Assembly (NCBI GenBank): GCA_024636395.1
Contig: JAGXHD010000008.1
Location: forward strand, 1 to 9,401
Source of the DNA: Sulfitobacter sp.
GTDB lineage: Bacteria; Pseudomonadota; Alphaproteobacteria; Rhodobacterales; Rhodobacteraceae
Reading direction: 5' to 3'
DNA length: 9,401 bases
Shown piece after piece: positions 1 to 6,512 of this stretch; the first letter of the stretch is position 1, and each line of letters starts with the position of its first letter. The notes under the pieces are model-generated. The model was not told the DNA's origin, ran no database searches, and was given only the letters and a program-made list of their open reading frames with translations. The position numbers and the translations under genes are program-made.

Positions 1-563
1 CCGTAGCAAAAGCCGGTGATGCCTACATTGCCGGTAGATCCCTCATGCGCCATCATGAATTCCACGGCGGCAAAAAAATCGTTCATCAGCTTTTCGGGAT
101 CCACGCTACTTTGCAGCGTCCGACCCTCCGCATCGTTGCCGGGATAACCACCTACGGACGTAAGGCCATCGGGTGCCAGCGCCATGAAGCCAGCCTTTGC
201 CAGCCGCCGTGCCACATCCTCGATGTAGGGATTGAGCCCGCGATTCTCATGCACGACGACGACTGCGGGTAGTTTTCCCTCGACCCCCGCAGGGCGCACC
301 AGATAGCCGCGCACTTCGCCGTGACCGTTGGGCGACGGGTACATGATGTACTCGGGCAAAATTTCAGGATCGTTGAACGAGACCTGCTCGGCCAGCGCAT
401 AGTTGGGTGCCATAAGACCCAAAATCGTGGTCGCGGTCATGCCCGCGACAGCAAATTTCGCCGCACCATCCAAAAACTGCCGTTTGGTAATCATACCATG
501 GGCGTAAAAATCGTAGAGCTCCAATAGCTTGGGGTCGAAGTCTTTTGCTGTCAGGCGTACCAT
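1..563 (-). CDS. Dienelactone hydrolase family protein, YghX-like (C-terminal part beyond window)
   Basis: Partial alpha/beta hydrolase; 187 full codons are visible and the gene runs off the left edge. DLH-family enzymes use a Cys-His-Asp triad to open lactones or esters. Here the nucleophile motif G-F-C-Y-G begins at residue 184 (Cys186) at the very edge, and the conserved H-E-N-R-G segment (residues 105-109, Glu106) matches the glutamate that activates the cysteine in DLH. The Asp and His of the triad would lie outside. The N-terminus (residues 1-60) resembles the YghX subgroup: a short soluble lead, then K-R-Q-F followed by a hydrophobic stretch (about 33-57) ending Ala-Leu-Ala-Glu. It looks like a Tat-type leader but has one Arg, so export is uncertain. 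Start at 563 is chosen because AGAGGA lies 8 bases upstream; Met24 has no such site. It follows the second M20 gene after 87 bases. The substrate is unknown. Confidence 0.88.
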   Translation of the reverse strand, partial: MVRLTAKDFDPKLLELYDFYAHGMITKRQFLDGAAKFAVAGMTATTILGLMAPNYALAEQVSFNDPEILPEYIMYPSPNGHGEVRGYLVRPAGVEGKLPAVVVVHENRGLNPYIEDVARRLAKAGFMALAPDGLTSVGGYPGNDAEGRTLQSSVDPEKLMNDFFAAVEFMMAHEGSTGNVGITGFCY

Positions 564-650
564 CTACATCTTCCTCTTCGAGAATAACCAGGTGCTAATG
601 ATGGGGCATTCGCAGAGCAATGCAATATCAACACCCGAAAACCGCCGCGT
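564..650 (-). other. 87-base gap before the YghX-like gene
   Basis: This is the longest gap in the window. It is locally more AT-rich than the coding sequence and holds the ribosome binding site of the downstream gene. I see no hairpin followed by a T-run, so no convincing terminator after the M20 gene. A TTGCAT then ATCATT pair 17 bases apart (minus strand) could be a weak promoter, but it is too degenerate to call. Whether the YghX-like gene belongs to the operon stays open. Confidence 0.35.
572..577 (-). promoter_or_regulatory. Ribosome binding site of the YghX-like gene
   Basis: AGAGGA on the minus strand, 8 bases before the ATG at 563-561. It favours this start over the in-frame ATG at 494-492 (Met24), which has no purine-rich site before it. 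Confidence 0.6.
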
Positions 651-1787
651 TCAGCTGAGCCGCATCAACAAGCCCGCCATGAGGCGCGCGCGCTCGGTGA
701 GGCTATCGATCCTGATATGTTCGGTCAGCGTGTGCAGTCCTGCGCCCCGCACCCCAAGCGAATCCAGCGTGGGAATGCCCATGGCGCCGGTGAAATTACC
801 ATCTGAACCCCCGCCCTGGCTCCGGCCCTCGAGCGTGAAACCCAGCTCCTTCGCGATTTCCTTGGCGATTTCGAATATCTTGAGAGTTCCCGGCGTATCG
901 GGCTGCCAAACGGGGCGCGTCACCCCACGGGTAACCTGAAATTCGACACCGTTTTGCGTGCCTTGAAGGGCCAGCATGCGTTTCACTCCGTCGTCCAGGT
1001 CTTCTTGCTTTTTCGCCATGCTGAGCACCTGTGCATCGCAGGATGAAGATACACAGTTCACCCATTGGCCCGCGTGGATTACGCCGACACTGAACGTACA
1101 ATCAGGGCCGGTCATATCCTCGATCTCGACGATCCTGCGTGCCATGGCCGCAATGGCCGATTTCCCATCCGACAGGCGCGCACCCGCGTGGCTTGGCTGT
1201 CCCACGGTGCGCATCTCGAAGCGCGCGATGGCATAGCGCCCGATCGTGACACCGCCATCGTCATGGCCGGGCTCCGGCACCAGCACATATGCGTTGCGTG
1301 CGGCCTCCGCCTCGATCAGCCCGCGTGTGCTGGGCGTGCCTACCTCCTCGTCTGGGGTGAACAGCACTGTCACCGGCAGTGGCGTCTGAAGCCCCGCACG
1401 GATCAATTGGCGGACGGCCTCGAGGCTCGTGTAATTGCCGCCCTTCATATCCATCAGGCCCGGCCCATAGCAGATATCGCCGTCGGGCTTGAAGGGCAGC
1501 ACGTCGAGCGTGCCGATGGGATGAACCGTGTCCATGTGCCCTGCGATCAGGATGCCCGGCTTGCGGTCCATATCGGGATGCGGGAATTTCGCGCGGACCG
1601 ATCCGCCAAAGCCCATGCGCCCCGGGATCCGTTCCACATGCGCGCCCAGTGCCGCCATATCGTAGGCTGCAATATCCATCATCCGGTTGACCGCCGCCGC
1701 ATCATAGGTGGGGCTTTCACACTCGATCCAGGGCTTCAAGCCCGCCAGCATCTCGGCCGTGTCGAAGGGCAACTCAAGGGGGTTCAT
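651..1787 (-). CDS. M20 family metallopeptidase, carboxypeptidase G2/ArgE-like
   Basis: Complete 378-residue zinc hydrolase. M20 enzymes of this type remove an acyl group or C-terminal residue (glutamate in CPG2) by amide hydrolysis with two bridged zinc ions. Visible residues by analogy with CPG2: H-M-D-T-V with His84 and Asp86; the bridging Asp113 in G-L-M-D-M-K-G-G; catalytic Glu147 and ligand Glu148 in P-D-E-E; Glu172 in P-E-P-G; and His352 in G-L-H-T near the C-terminus. The dimerisation (lid) domain spans roughly 180-295 and includes G-Q-P-S-H-A-G (196-202). There is no signal peptide, so it should be cytoplasmic, unlike the exported Pseudomonas CPG2. AAGGAT lies 6 bases before the ATG, and the gene starts 12 bases after the M20D gene stops, so co-translation is likely. 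Family is firm; specificity (N-acyl amino acid, dipeptide or folate-like) is not readable. Confidence 0.93.
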   Translation of the reverse strand: MNPLELPFDTAEMLAGLKPWIECESPTYDAAAVNRMMDIAAYDMAALGAHVERIPGRMGFGGSVRAKFPHPDMDRKPGILIAGHMDTVHPIGTLDVLPFKPDGDICYGPGLMDMKGGNYTSLEAVRQLIRAGLQTPLPVTVLFTPDEEVGTPSTRGLIEAEAARNAYVLVPEPGHDDGGVTIGRYAIARFEMRTVGQPSHAGARLSDGKSAIAAMARRIVEIEDMTGPDCTFSVGVIHAGQWVNCVSSSCDAQVLSMAKKQEDLDDGVKRMLALQGTQNGVEFQVTRGVTRPVWQPDTPGTLKIFEIAKEIAKELGFTLEGRSQGGGSDGNFTGAMGIPTLDSLGVRGAGLHTLTEHIRIDSLTERARLMAGLLMRLS

Positions 1788-1799
1788 CTAAGTATCCTT

Positions 1800-2963
1800 T
1801 CAGGCGGTCAGGCGGCGCTCGGCGATGCGTGCCATGATGGAGGCACCTACCGGCAGAATTTCGGGATCGAGGAAAAAGCTCGGATTGTGCAGGCCCGTGG
1901 TGCCTGAATGGCCCACACGGCAATAGGCTCCCGGCACGACCTTGAGCATATCCGCGAAATCTTCCGATCCCGTTGCGGGCTCCTGCGTGCCGCTGATATT
2001 CTCCTTGCCCACGATGTCTTCGGCCGCTTCAAGATAAGCGTCTGACAGGTCGGCATCATTCATCAGTACATCGAAAATGTTGCGCAGATCGATGTGGATC
2101 TCGACACCATAAGCCTTGGCGAAGCCCTCGCAAAGCTCGCGCATGCGGCTGTGCGCCAGATCGCAAACTTCGTCTTTGAAGTAGCGGATCGTGCCCGCCA
2201 GCGTCGCGGTATCGGGTACCACGTTATAGGCGGAGCCGGAGTGCAACTGCGTCACCGAGAGCACACAGGTGTCGAGCGGGGCCACGTTGCGCGAAAGGAT
2301 CGTTTGCAGGCTGCCGACCAGCGCAGAGGCGATCACCAGCGGGTCGCGCGATTGATGCGGCATGGCGGCATGGCTGCCCTTGCCCTGAATGGTGATATCG
2401 AAAAACGACGCCCCTGCCATCGCGGCACCTTTGCAGATCCCTACCGTGCCCGGCTTGCCGTTGGGCGAATTATGCATGCCGTAGATCTCGTCACAGGGGA
2501 AGCGGTCGAACAGACCGTCGGCAAGCATCCCGCGCGCACCGCCAAGGCCCTCCTCCGCAGGCTGAAAGATCACGACCGCCGTGCCCGCGAAATCGCGGGT
2601 CTGCGCCAGATGCTTGGCCGCACCCAGCAGCATGGTGGTGTGGCTGTCGTGGCTGCAAGCGTGCATGATGCCCGGTGTTTTTGAGGAATACGGCAGATTG
2701 GTCCGCTCGTCGATCGGCAGCGCGTCCATATCCGCGCGCAGCCCGATCCGCCGCGTGCCCTTCCGGCTCCCCTCGATGAGGCCGACAACACCGGTCCCTG
2801 CGATGCCAGTATGTACCTCGTCTACGCCGTATTCCTTGAGCTTTTGCGCCACGATCCCGGCCGTACGGTGCTCATTGAACCCGATTTCCGGATGCGCGTG
2901 CAGATCTTTGAAAATCGCAGTCAGCTCGTCTGTGCTTTGTGCGATGATGGGCAGGATACTCAT
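1800..2963 (-). CDS. M20D family amidohydrolase (hippurate hydrolase/N-acyl-amino-acid deacylase type)
   Basis: Complete 387-residue protein of the M20D group (HipO, AbgB, plant auxin-conjugate hydrolases), which hydrolyse N-acyl or aromatic amino-acid amides with two metal ions. Seen in order: H-A-H-P-E-I-G-F at 22-29, R-A-D-M-D-A-L-P-I at 76-84, metal ligands Cys103 and His105 in H-A-C-S-H-D-S-H, Q-P-A-E-E-G with catalytic Glu137 and ligand Glu138, G-M-H-N with His164, the lid domain around 185-300 with G-S-H-A-A-M-P-H, and His359 in G-L-H-N-P-S-F. Length is normal for the family. The motif usually read as H-A-C-G-H-D-G-H has Ser in place of both Gly residues here; the ligands are intact. 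No signal peptide, hence cytoplasmic. GGAGAGG lies 7 bases before the start and the gene begins 18 bases after the ATPase gene, so its substrate probably arrives through this transporter. Confidence 0.94.
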   Translation of the reverse strand: MSILPIIAQSTDELTAIFKDLHAHPEIGFNEHRTAGIVAQKLKEYGVDEVHTGIAGTGVVGLIEGSRKGTRRIGLRADMDALPIDERTNLPYSSKTPGIMHACSHDSHTTMLLGAAKHLAQTRDFAGTAVVIFQPAEEGLGGARGMLADGLFDRFPCDEIYGMHNSPNGKPGTVGICKGAAMAGASFFDITIQGKGSHAAMPHQSRDPLVIASALVGSLQTILSRNVAPLDTCVLSVTQLHSGSAYNVVPDTATLAGTIRYFKDEVCDLAHSRMRELCEGFAKAYGVEIHIDLRNIFDVLMNDADLSDAYLEAAEDIVGKENISGTQEPATGSEDFADMLKVVPGAYCRVGHSGTTGLHNPSFFLDPEILPVGASIMARIAERRLTA

Positions 2964-2981
2964 GTCTGTGCCTCTCCGGTA

Positions 2982-4610
2982 TTACTCTGCCGCGTCCGAG
3001 AACGGGCGGAAATTTGCGAAATCCCAATGCCGACCGGGGGCCGCCTTGATCAATGCCTTGGTATAGTCCTGTTGCGGTGATCCCAGCACCTGTGCGGCGG
3101 GTCCGTATTCCACCACACGGCCGTGCTGCATCACCAGAACGTCATCACAAATCTGCGCCGCGACCCCCAGATCGTGTGTGATGAACAGGATGCCAAGGCC
3201 CAGCCGTTCCTGCAGTTCGGCCAGCAGATCGAGGACCTGCGCCTGGACAGACACATCGAGCGCCGAGACCGCCTCGTCCGCCACCAGTACATCTGGATCC
3301 ATCGCCAGCGCACGTGCGATCGCGATACGCTGGCGCTGGCCACCCGAGAACTGGTGCGGAAAGCGGTCGACGGCGCTGGCAGGCAGGCCCACGAGTTCAA
3401 GCAGTTCACGCGCGCGGGCCATAGCCTTATCGCGCGACACCCCGAAATTCAGCGGCCCCTCGATGATGGACTGCCCCACCTCGATACGCGGATTGAGCGA
3501 GCGCATGGGATCCTGAAATACGATCTGGATGTTCTTCCGCTGGGGCTTGAGCTCCTTTTGCGACATCGTGGCGATATCCGTGCCGCCCACCATGATGGTG
3601 CCTGACGTGGGATCGATGAGCCGCATGATGCAGCGCGCAACCGTCGTCTTGCCAGAGCCGCTTTCGCCCACGATGCCAAGCGTGCGGCCCTTCGTGATGC
3701 TGATGCTCACATCCTGCGCGGCCTTCACTTCGCGGCCCTTACCGAAAAAACCGCCGCCTCCGTAGGTTTTACACAGGTCATTGGTCGACAGCACAACATT
3801 GTCCGATTGCGCGGCCCGGGCCATGCGTGGCACGTGGCTCGGTACCGCGCGGAGCAGCGCACGCGTGTAATCGGTACGCGGATGGCGCAGCAGTGCGTCC
3901 ACGCTTTGCGTCTCCATCACTTCGCCCAGCTTGAGCACGGTGACATCGTCGGCTATTTCGCTGACCACCCCCATATCGTGGGTGATGAACAGCACCGCCG
4001 CCCCCTGATCCTCGCGCAACTCGCGGATGAGGCTCAGGATCTGCGCCTGCGTGGTCACATCAAGGGCGGTCGTCGGCTCGTCCGCGATCAGCAGTTGCGG
4101 GCGCATCACCAGCGCCATCGCGATCATGATCCGCTGTCGCTGCCCCCCCGACAGCTGGTGCGGGAAGCTTTCGTACATCTTGTCAACATCGGGCAGATGC
4201 ACCGCTTCCATCATCTCCTTGACGCGGGTGCGCCTGCGCGATTGCGAAAGATCTGAGTGGAACTCCAACACTTCCTCGATCTGCTGGCCCACGCGCGCAA
4301 CGGGGTTGAGCGCCGTCATCGGCTCCTGAAAGATCATCGACATCGAGACAGCGCGAAGGCTGCGCATCCGCGCGGCATCGGCCTCCAGCAGGTTCTCGCC
4401 CTTGAGCTTGATCGAGCCCGCGATGGGTTTGAGCACCGAAGGCAACAGACCCATTGTGGCAAGCGCCGACAGGGACTTGCCCGAGCCGCTCTCGCCCACC
4501 AGACACATGGTCTGTCCGGGCTCGATGCTCAGATCGAGGCCCTTGACCACCTGCTTGTCCTCATCGCCATTCAGGGCAATCCGAAGGTTCTTGATTTCCA
4601 GCAGGCTCAT
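2982..4610 (-). CDS. ABC transporter double ATP-binding protein (DppD-DppF fusion, GsiA-like)
   Basis: A 542-residue energy-coupling subunit for an Opp/Dpp-type importer with two nucleotide-binding domains in one chain. NBD1 (about 3-255): Walker A G-E-S-G-S-G-K-S at 39-46, Q-loop Gln95, signature L-S-G-G-Q at 153-157, Walker B ending D177-E178, switch His211. NBD2 (about 272-525): Walker A G-E-S-G-S-G-K-T at 315-322, Gln366, F-S-G-G-Q at 421-425, Walker B ending D445-E446, His479. Both sites carry all catalytic residues, so both should bind and hydrolyse ATP. Each domain ends with the D-Y-T-(R/K)-A-L oligopeptide-ATPase C-terminal segment (247-252, 515-520), typical of DppD/DppF. The linker (about 255-275) is short. 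The ATG overlaps the stop of the preceding permease as ATGA, indicating translational coupling. It works at the inner face of the membrane with the two permeases just upstream. Confidence 0.96.
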   Translation of the reverse strand: MSLLEIKNLRIALNGDEDKQVVKGLDLSIEPGQTMCLVGESGSGKSLSALATMGLLPSVLKPIAGSIKLKGENLLEADAARMRSLRAVSMSMIFQEPMTALNPVARVGQQIEEVLEFHSDLSQSRRRTRVKEMMEAVHLPDVDKMYESFPHQLSGGQRQRIMIAMALVMRPQLLIADEPTTALDVTTQAQILSLIRELREDQGAAVLFITHDMGVVSEIADDVTVLKLGEVMETQSVDALLRHPRTDYTRALLRAVPSHVPRMARAAQSDNVVLSTNDLCKTYGGGGFFGKGREVKAAQDVSISITKGRTLGIVGESGSGKTTVARCIMRLIDPTSGTIMVGGTDIATMSQKELKPQRKNIQIVFQDPMRSLNPRIEVGQSIIEGPLNFGVSRDKAMARARELLELVGLPASAVDRFPHQFSGGQRQRIAIARALAMDPDVLVADEAVSALDVSVQAQVLDLLAELQERLGLGILFITHDLGVAAQICDDVLVMQHGRVVEYGPAAQVLGSPQQDYTKALIKAAPGRHWDFANFRPFSDAAE

Positions 4611-5446
4611 CTCTCGATCCCCCGTTTTGCCATGCGGGGATCGAGCGCGTCACGCACCGCGTCCCCCAGAAGGTTGATGGACAGGATCGCAACGGAGACG
4701 ACCAGACCGGGCCAGAGCACGATGCCGGGGTTGATCTGGAAGTAGATCCGCCCTTCGGCCATGATGTTGCCCCAGCTCGGAGTCTCCGGGTTGATGCCCG
4801 CGCCCAGAAACGACAGGATCGCTTCGGTCAGGATCGCGCTGGCGCAGATGTACGTGCCCTGAATGATCAGCGGCGCAACCGTGTTGGGGACCAGATGGCG
4901 CCGCATGATGAGCCAGGTCGGCGTGCCTGCGGCAATCGCGGCTTCCACATAAGGCTCCTCGCGCGCCGACAGCACCAGCGAGCGCACGAGCCGGACGACG
5001 CGCGGCACTTCGGGAATGGTGATCGCCACCAGCACGGTCCAGAGGCTCGCGCCCCAAAGCGAGACGATCGCGATGGCCAGCAGGATGCTCGGGATCGCCA
5101 TAAGGCCATCGACGGCCCGCATCAGCACAGCGTCGACCCAGCGGATATAGCCCGCGAGCAGACCGAACAGCAGCCCAAGCGCCACGGCAAAAATCGCAGC
5201 CGCGACCCCCACCACCAGAGAGATCCGTCCGCCGTAGATGATGCGGGAGAAAAGATCCCGCCCGAAGGCATCGGTGCCGAGCCAGAATTCATCTGTCGGT
5301 GGCTTAAGCCGCACTGAGGGCGACAGGCGCACCGGATCGTGTGGTACGACCCACGGCGCGAAAATCGCGGAAAGAACCACGATCACGAGGATCAACGAGG
5401 CGATCATCACGAGCGGGCTGGAAAAGACGATCTCGCGGGTGCGCAT
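4607..5446 (-). CDS. Peptide-type ABC transporter permease, DppC/OppC-like
   Basis: A 279-residue inner-membrane channel subunit. Features of the DppC family: first membrane helix at about 12-34, the extracytoplasmic loop with H-D-P and W-L-G-T-D-A-F-G-R-D (56-65), four to five further helices between about 75 and 265, the ATPase-coupling EAA loop at about 163-188 (E-E-P-Y-V-E-A-A-I-A-A-G), and L-S-F-L-G-A-G (211-217) followed by P-S-W-G near the end. The first possible ATG is at 5446; in the same frame a TGA lies 25 codons upstream and no ATG, GTG or TTG is found between. No Shine-Dalgarno site precedes this ATG. The start lies 40 bases inside the upstream permease gene, so translation probably depends on coupling. 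The N-terminus is slightly short for the family. Together with the DppB-like protein it forms the pore. Confidence 0.94.
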   Translation of the reverse strand: MRTREIVFSSPLVMIASLILVIVVLSAIFAPWVVPHDPVRLSPSVRLKPPTDEFWLGTDAFGRDLFSRIIYGGRISLVVGVAAAIFAVALGLLFGLLAGYIRWVDAVLMRAVDGLMAIPSILLAIAIVSLWGASLWTVLVAITIPEVPRVVRLVRSLVLSAREEPYVEAAIAAGTPTWLIMRRHLVPNTVAPLIIQGTYICASAILTEAILSFLGAGINPETPSWGNIMAEGRIYFQINPGIVLWPGLVVSVAILSINLLGDAVRDALDPRMAKRGIER

Positions 5447-6438
5447 GAGCGCGGAGATGCGGTCAGGCGGGGCGATGGAGGCGGTTTGATCGGTCGTGCG
5501 TAACGGATCCTTGGGTCAAGCAGTACGTAGGCGATATCGATCAACAGGTTGATCACGACATAGATCAGCGAGGCGAGCAGGATGACGGCCTGGATGACCG
5601 GATAATCCCGGCTCAGCACGGCATCGACGGTAAGGCGCCCCAGTCCGGGCAGGTTGAACACACTCTCCGTCACCACGACGCCTGAAATGATAAGCGCAAA
5701 ACCGATGCCGATCACGGTGATGATAGGAACGGAGCAGTTGCGCAGCGCGTGGTGCATCAGCACCCGCGTTTCCGGCAGGCCCTTGGCCCGCGCGGTACGC
5801 ACGTAATCATCGCCGAGGATCTCAAGCATGGAGGTCCGCGTGATCCGCGCGATGAGCGCGATGTAGAGCAGTGTAAGGGTGAAGGTCGGCAGTGCGATGC
5901 GGTGGAAGAAGTCCCCCACACCGTCACCGATGGGCCTGAACCCCTGGACCGGGAACCAGCCCAGCTGCATCGAGAAAAGCGAAATCATCAGATAGCCGAT
6001 CACGAAAACCGGCACCGAAAAGCCCAGCACGGACAACAACATCACGAAGCGGTCGATCAGCGTGCCCTGCTTCCAGGCCGCGATCACGCCCAGCGGGACC
6101 GCGATCAGCACCGACAGGATGATGGTGGTCAGCGCGAGGCTGATCGTGGGTTCCATACGGTCAGCGATCAGCTCGATCACCGGTTTGCCCGACAGGATTG
6201 ACGTGCCAAAATCGCCGCGGAGCAGTTGGCTGATCCAGTTGAAAAATTGCACCGCCAGCGGATCGTTGAGGCCCAGCGACGTGCGGATCGCCTCGAGCTG
6301 TTCGGGCGTGGCGGTATCGCCCGCGATGATCGCGGCAGGATCTCCCGGCGTCAGGCGCAGCAGGAGGAAAACGAACAATGCGACAAATCCCATCACGGGG
6401 ATCGCGGCAAGGACACGCTTGAGGATATAGACGTACAT
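5407..6438 (-). CDS. Peptide-type ABC transporter permease, DppB/OppB-like
   Basis: A 343-residue inner-membrane channel subunit. It opens with the classical M-Y-V-Y-I-L-K-R-V-L start and first helix (about 9-28), followed by L-T-P-G-D-P-A (29-35), the L-G-L-N-D-P segment (55-60) and G-D-F-G-T-S (75-80), all typical of DppB. Helices follow at about 98-122, 131-156, 182-202, 236-260 and 284-307. The EAA coupling loop is at 210-233 (D-D-Y-V-R-T-A-R-A-K-G). Family members normally end near D-P-R-I-R-Y (residues 307-312); here a 31-residue Pro/Ser/Arg/Ala-rich tail continues and overlaps the next gene. Start at 6438 is preferred over an in-frame ATG at 6486 because GAGAGG lies 8 bases upstream, the membrane helix begins at once, and the upstream ATG falls inside a strong hairpin. 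It partners the DppC-like protein. Confidence 0.94.
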   Translation of the reverse strand: MYVYILKRVLAAIPVMGFVALFVFLLLRLTPGDPAAIIAGDTATPEQLEAIRTSLGLNDPLAVQFFNWISQLLRGDFGTSILSGKPVIELIADRMEPTISLALTTIILSVLIAVPLGVIAAWKQGTLIDRFVMLLSVLGFSVPVFVIGYLMISLFSMQLGWFPVQGFRPIGDGVGDFFHRIALPTFTLTLLYIALIARITRTSMLEILGDDYVRTARAKGLPETRVLMHHALRNCSVPIITVIGIGFALIISGVVVTESVFNLPGLGRLTVDAVLSRDYPVIQAVILLASLIYVVINLLIDIAYVLLDPRIRYARPIKPPPSPRLTASPRSCAPARSSFPARS

Positions 6439-6446
6439 CGGGCGGA

Positions 6447-6452
6447 CCTCTC
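6447..6452 (-). promoter_or_regulatory. Ribosome binding site of the DppB-like permease
   Basis: GAGAGG on the minus strand, 8 bases before the ATG at 6438-6436. It decides the start of the permease against an in-frame ATG 48 bases upstream. A run of eight C (G on the plus strand, 6453-6460) directly precedes it. Confidence 0.65.
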
Positions 6453-6476
6453 GGGGGGGGTAAAACGAAGGGGGAT

Positions 6477-6502
6477 GGCCCCGCACACGAATGCGCGGGG
6501 CC
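6477..6502 (-). promoter_or_regulatory. Intercistronic hairpin after the solute-binding protein gene
   Basis: The transcript forms an 11-bp stem of GGCCCCGCGCA against UGUGCGGGGCC (one G-U pair) closed by a UUCG tetraloop. It begins 10 bases after the stop codon of the binding-protein gene. The sequence after it is C-rich and only later has TTTT, so it is not a textbook Rho-independent terminator. In many binding-protein operons such a stem protects the upstream mRNA from 3' exonucleases or causes partial termination, giving more binding protein than permease. That role is inferred here; the pairing itself is read directly from the sequence. Confidence 0.7.
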
Positions 6503-6512
6503 GGACTTCAGA

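Noticed and set aside
651..2963. The two adjacent M20 genes as a recent tandem duplication
   Set aside because: They share only the family fold. Metal-site motifs (H-A-C-S-H against H-M-D-T-V) place them in different M20 subfamilies.
3265..3290. Second ATPase domain has D-E-A-V-S after Walker B instead of D-E-P-T-S
   Set aside because: This is a common form in DppF/GsiA second domains and does not touch the catalytic Glu446.
6436..6486. Upstream ATG at 6486 as start of the DppB-like permease
   Set aside because: It would add 16 residues that are not family-like, it lies within the hairpin at 6477-6502, and a good ribosome site serves the ATG at 6438.
6470..6512. Rho-independent terminator ending the operon after the binding-protein gene
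   Set aside because: The stem is strong but is followed by a C-rich stretch rather than a T-run, and the transporter genes downstream need the transcript to continue. It is better described as an intercistronic stem.
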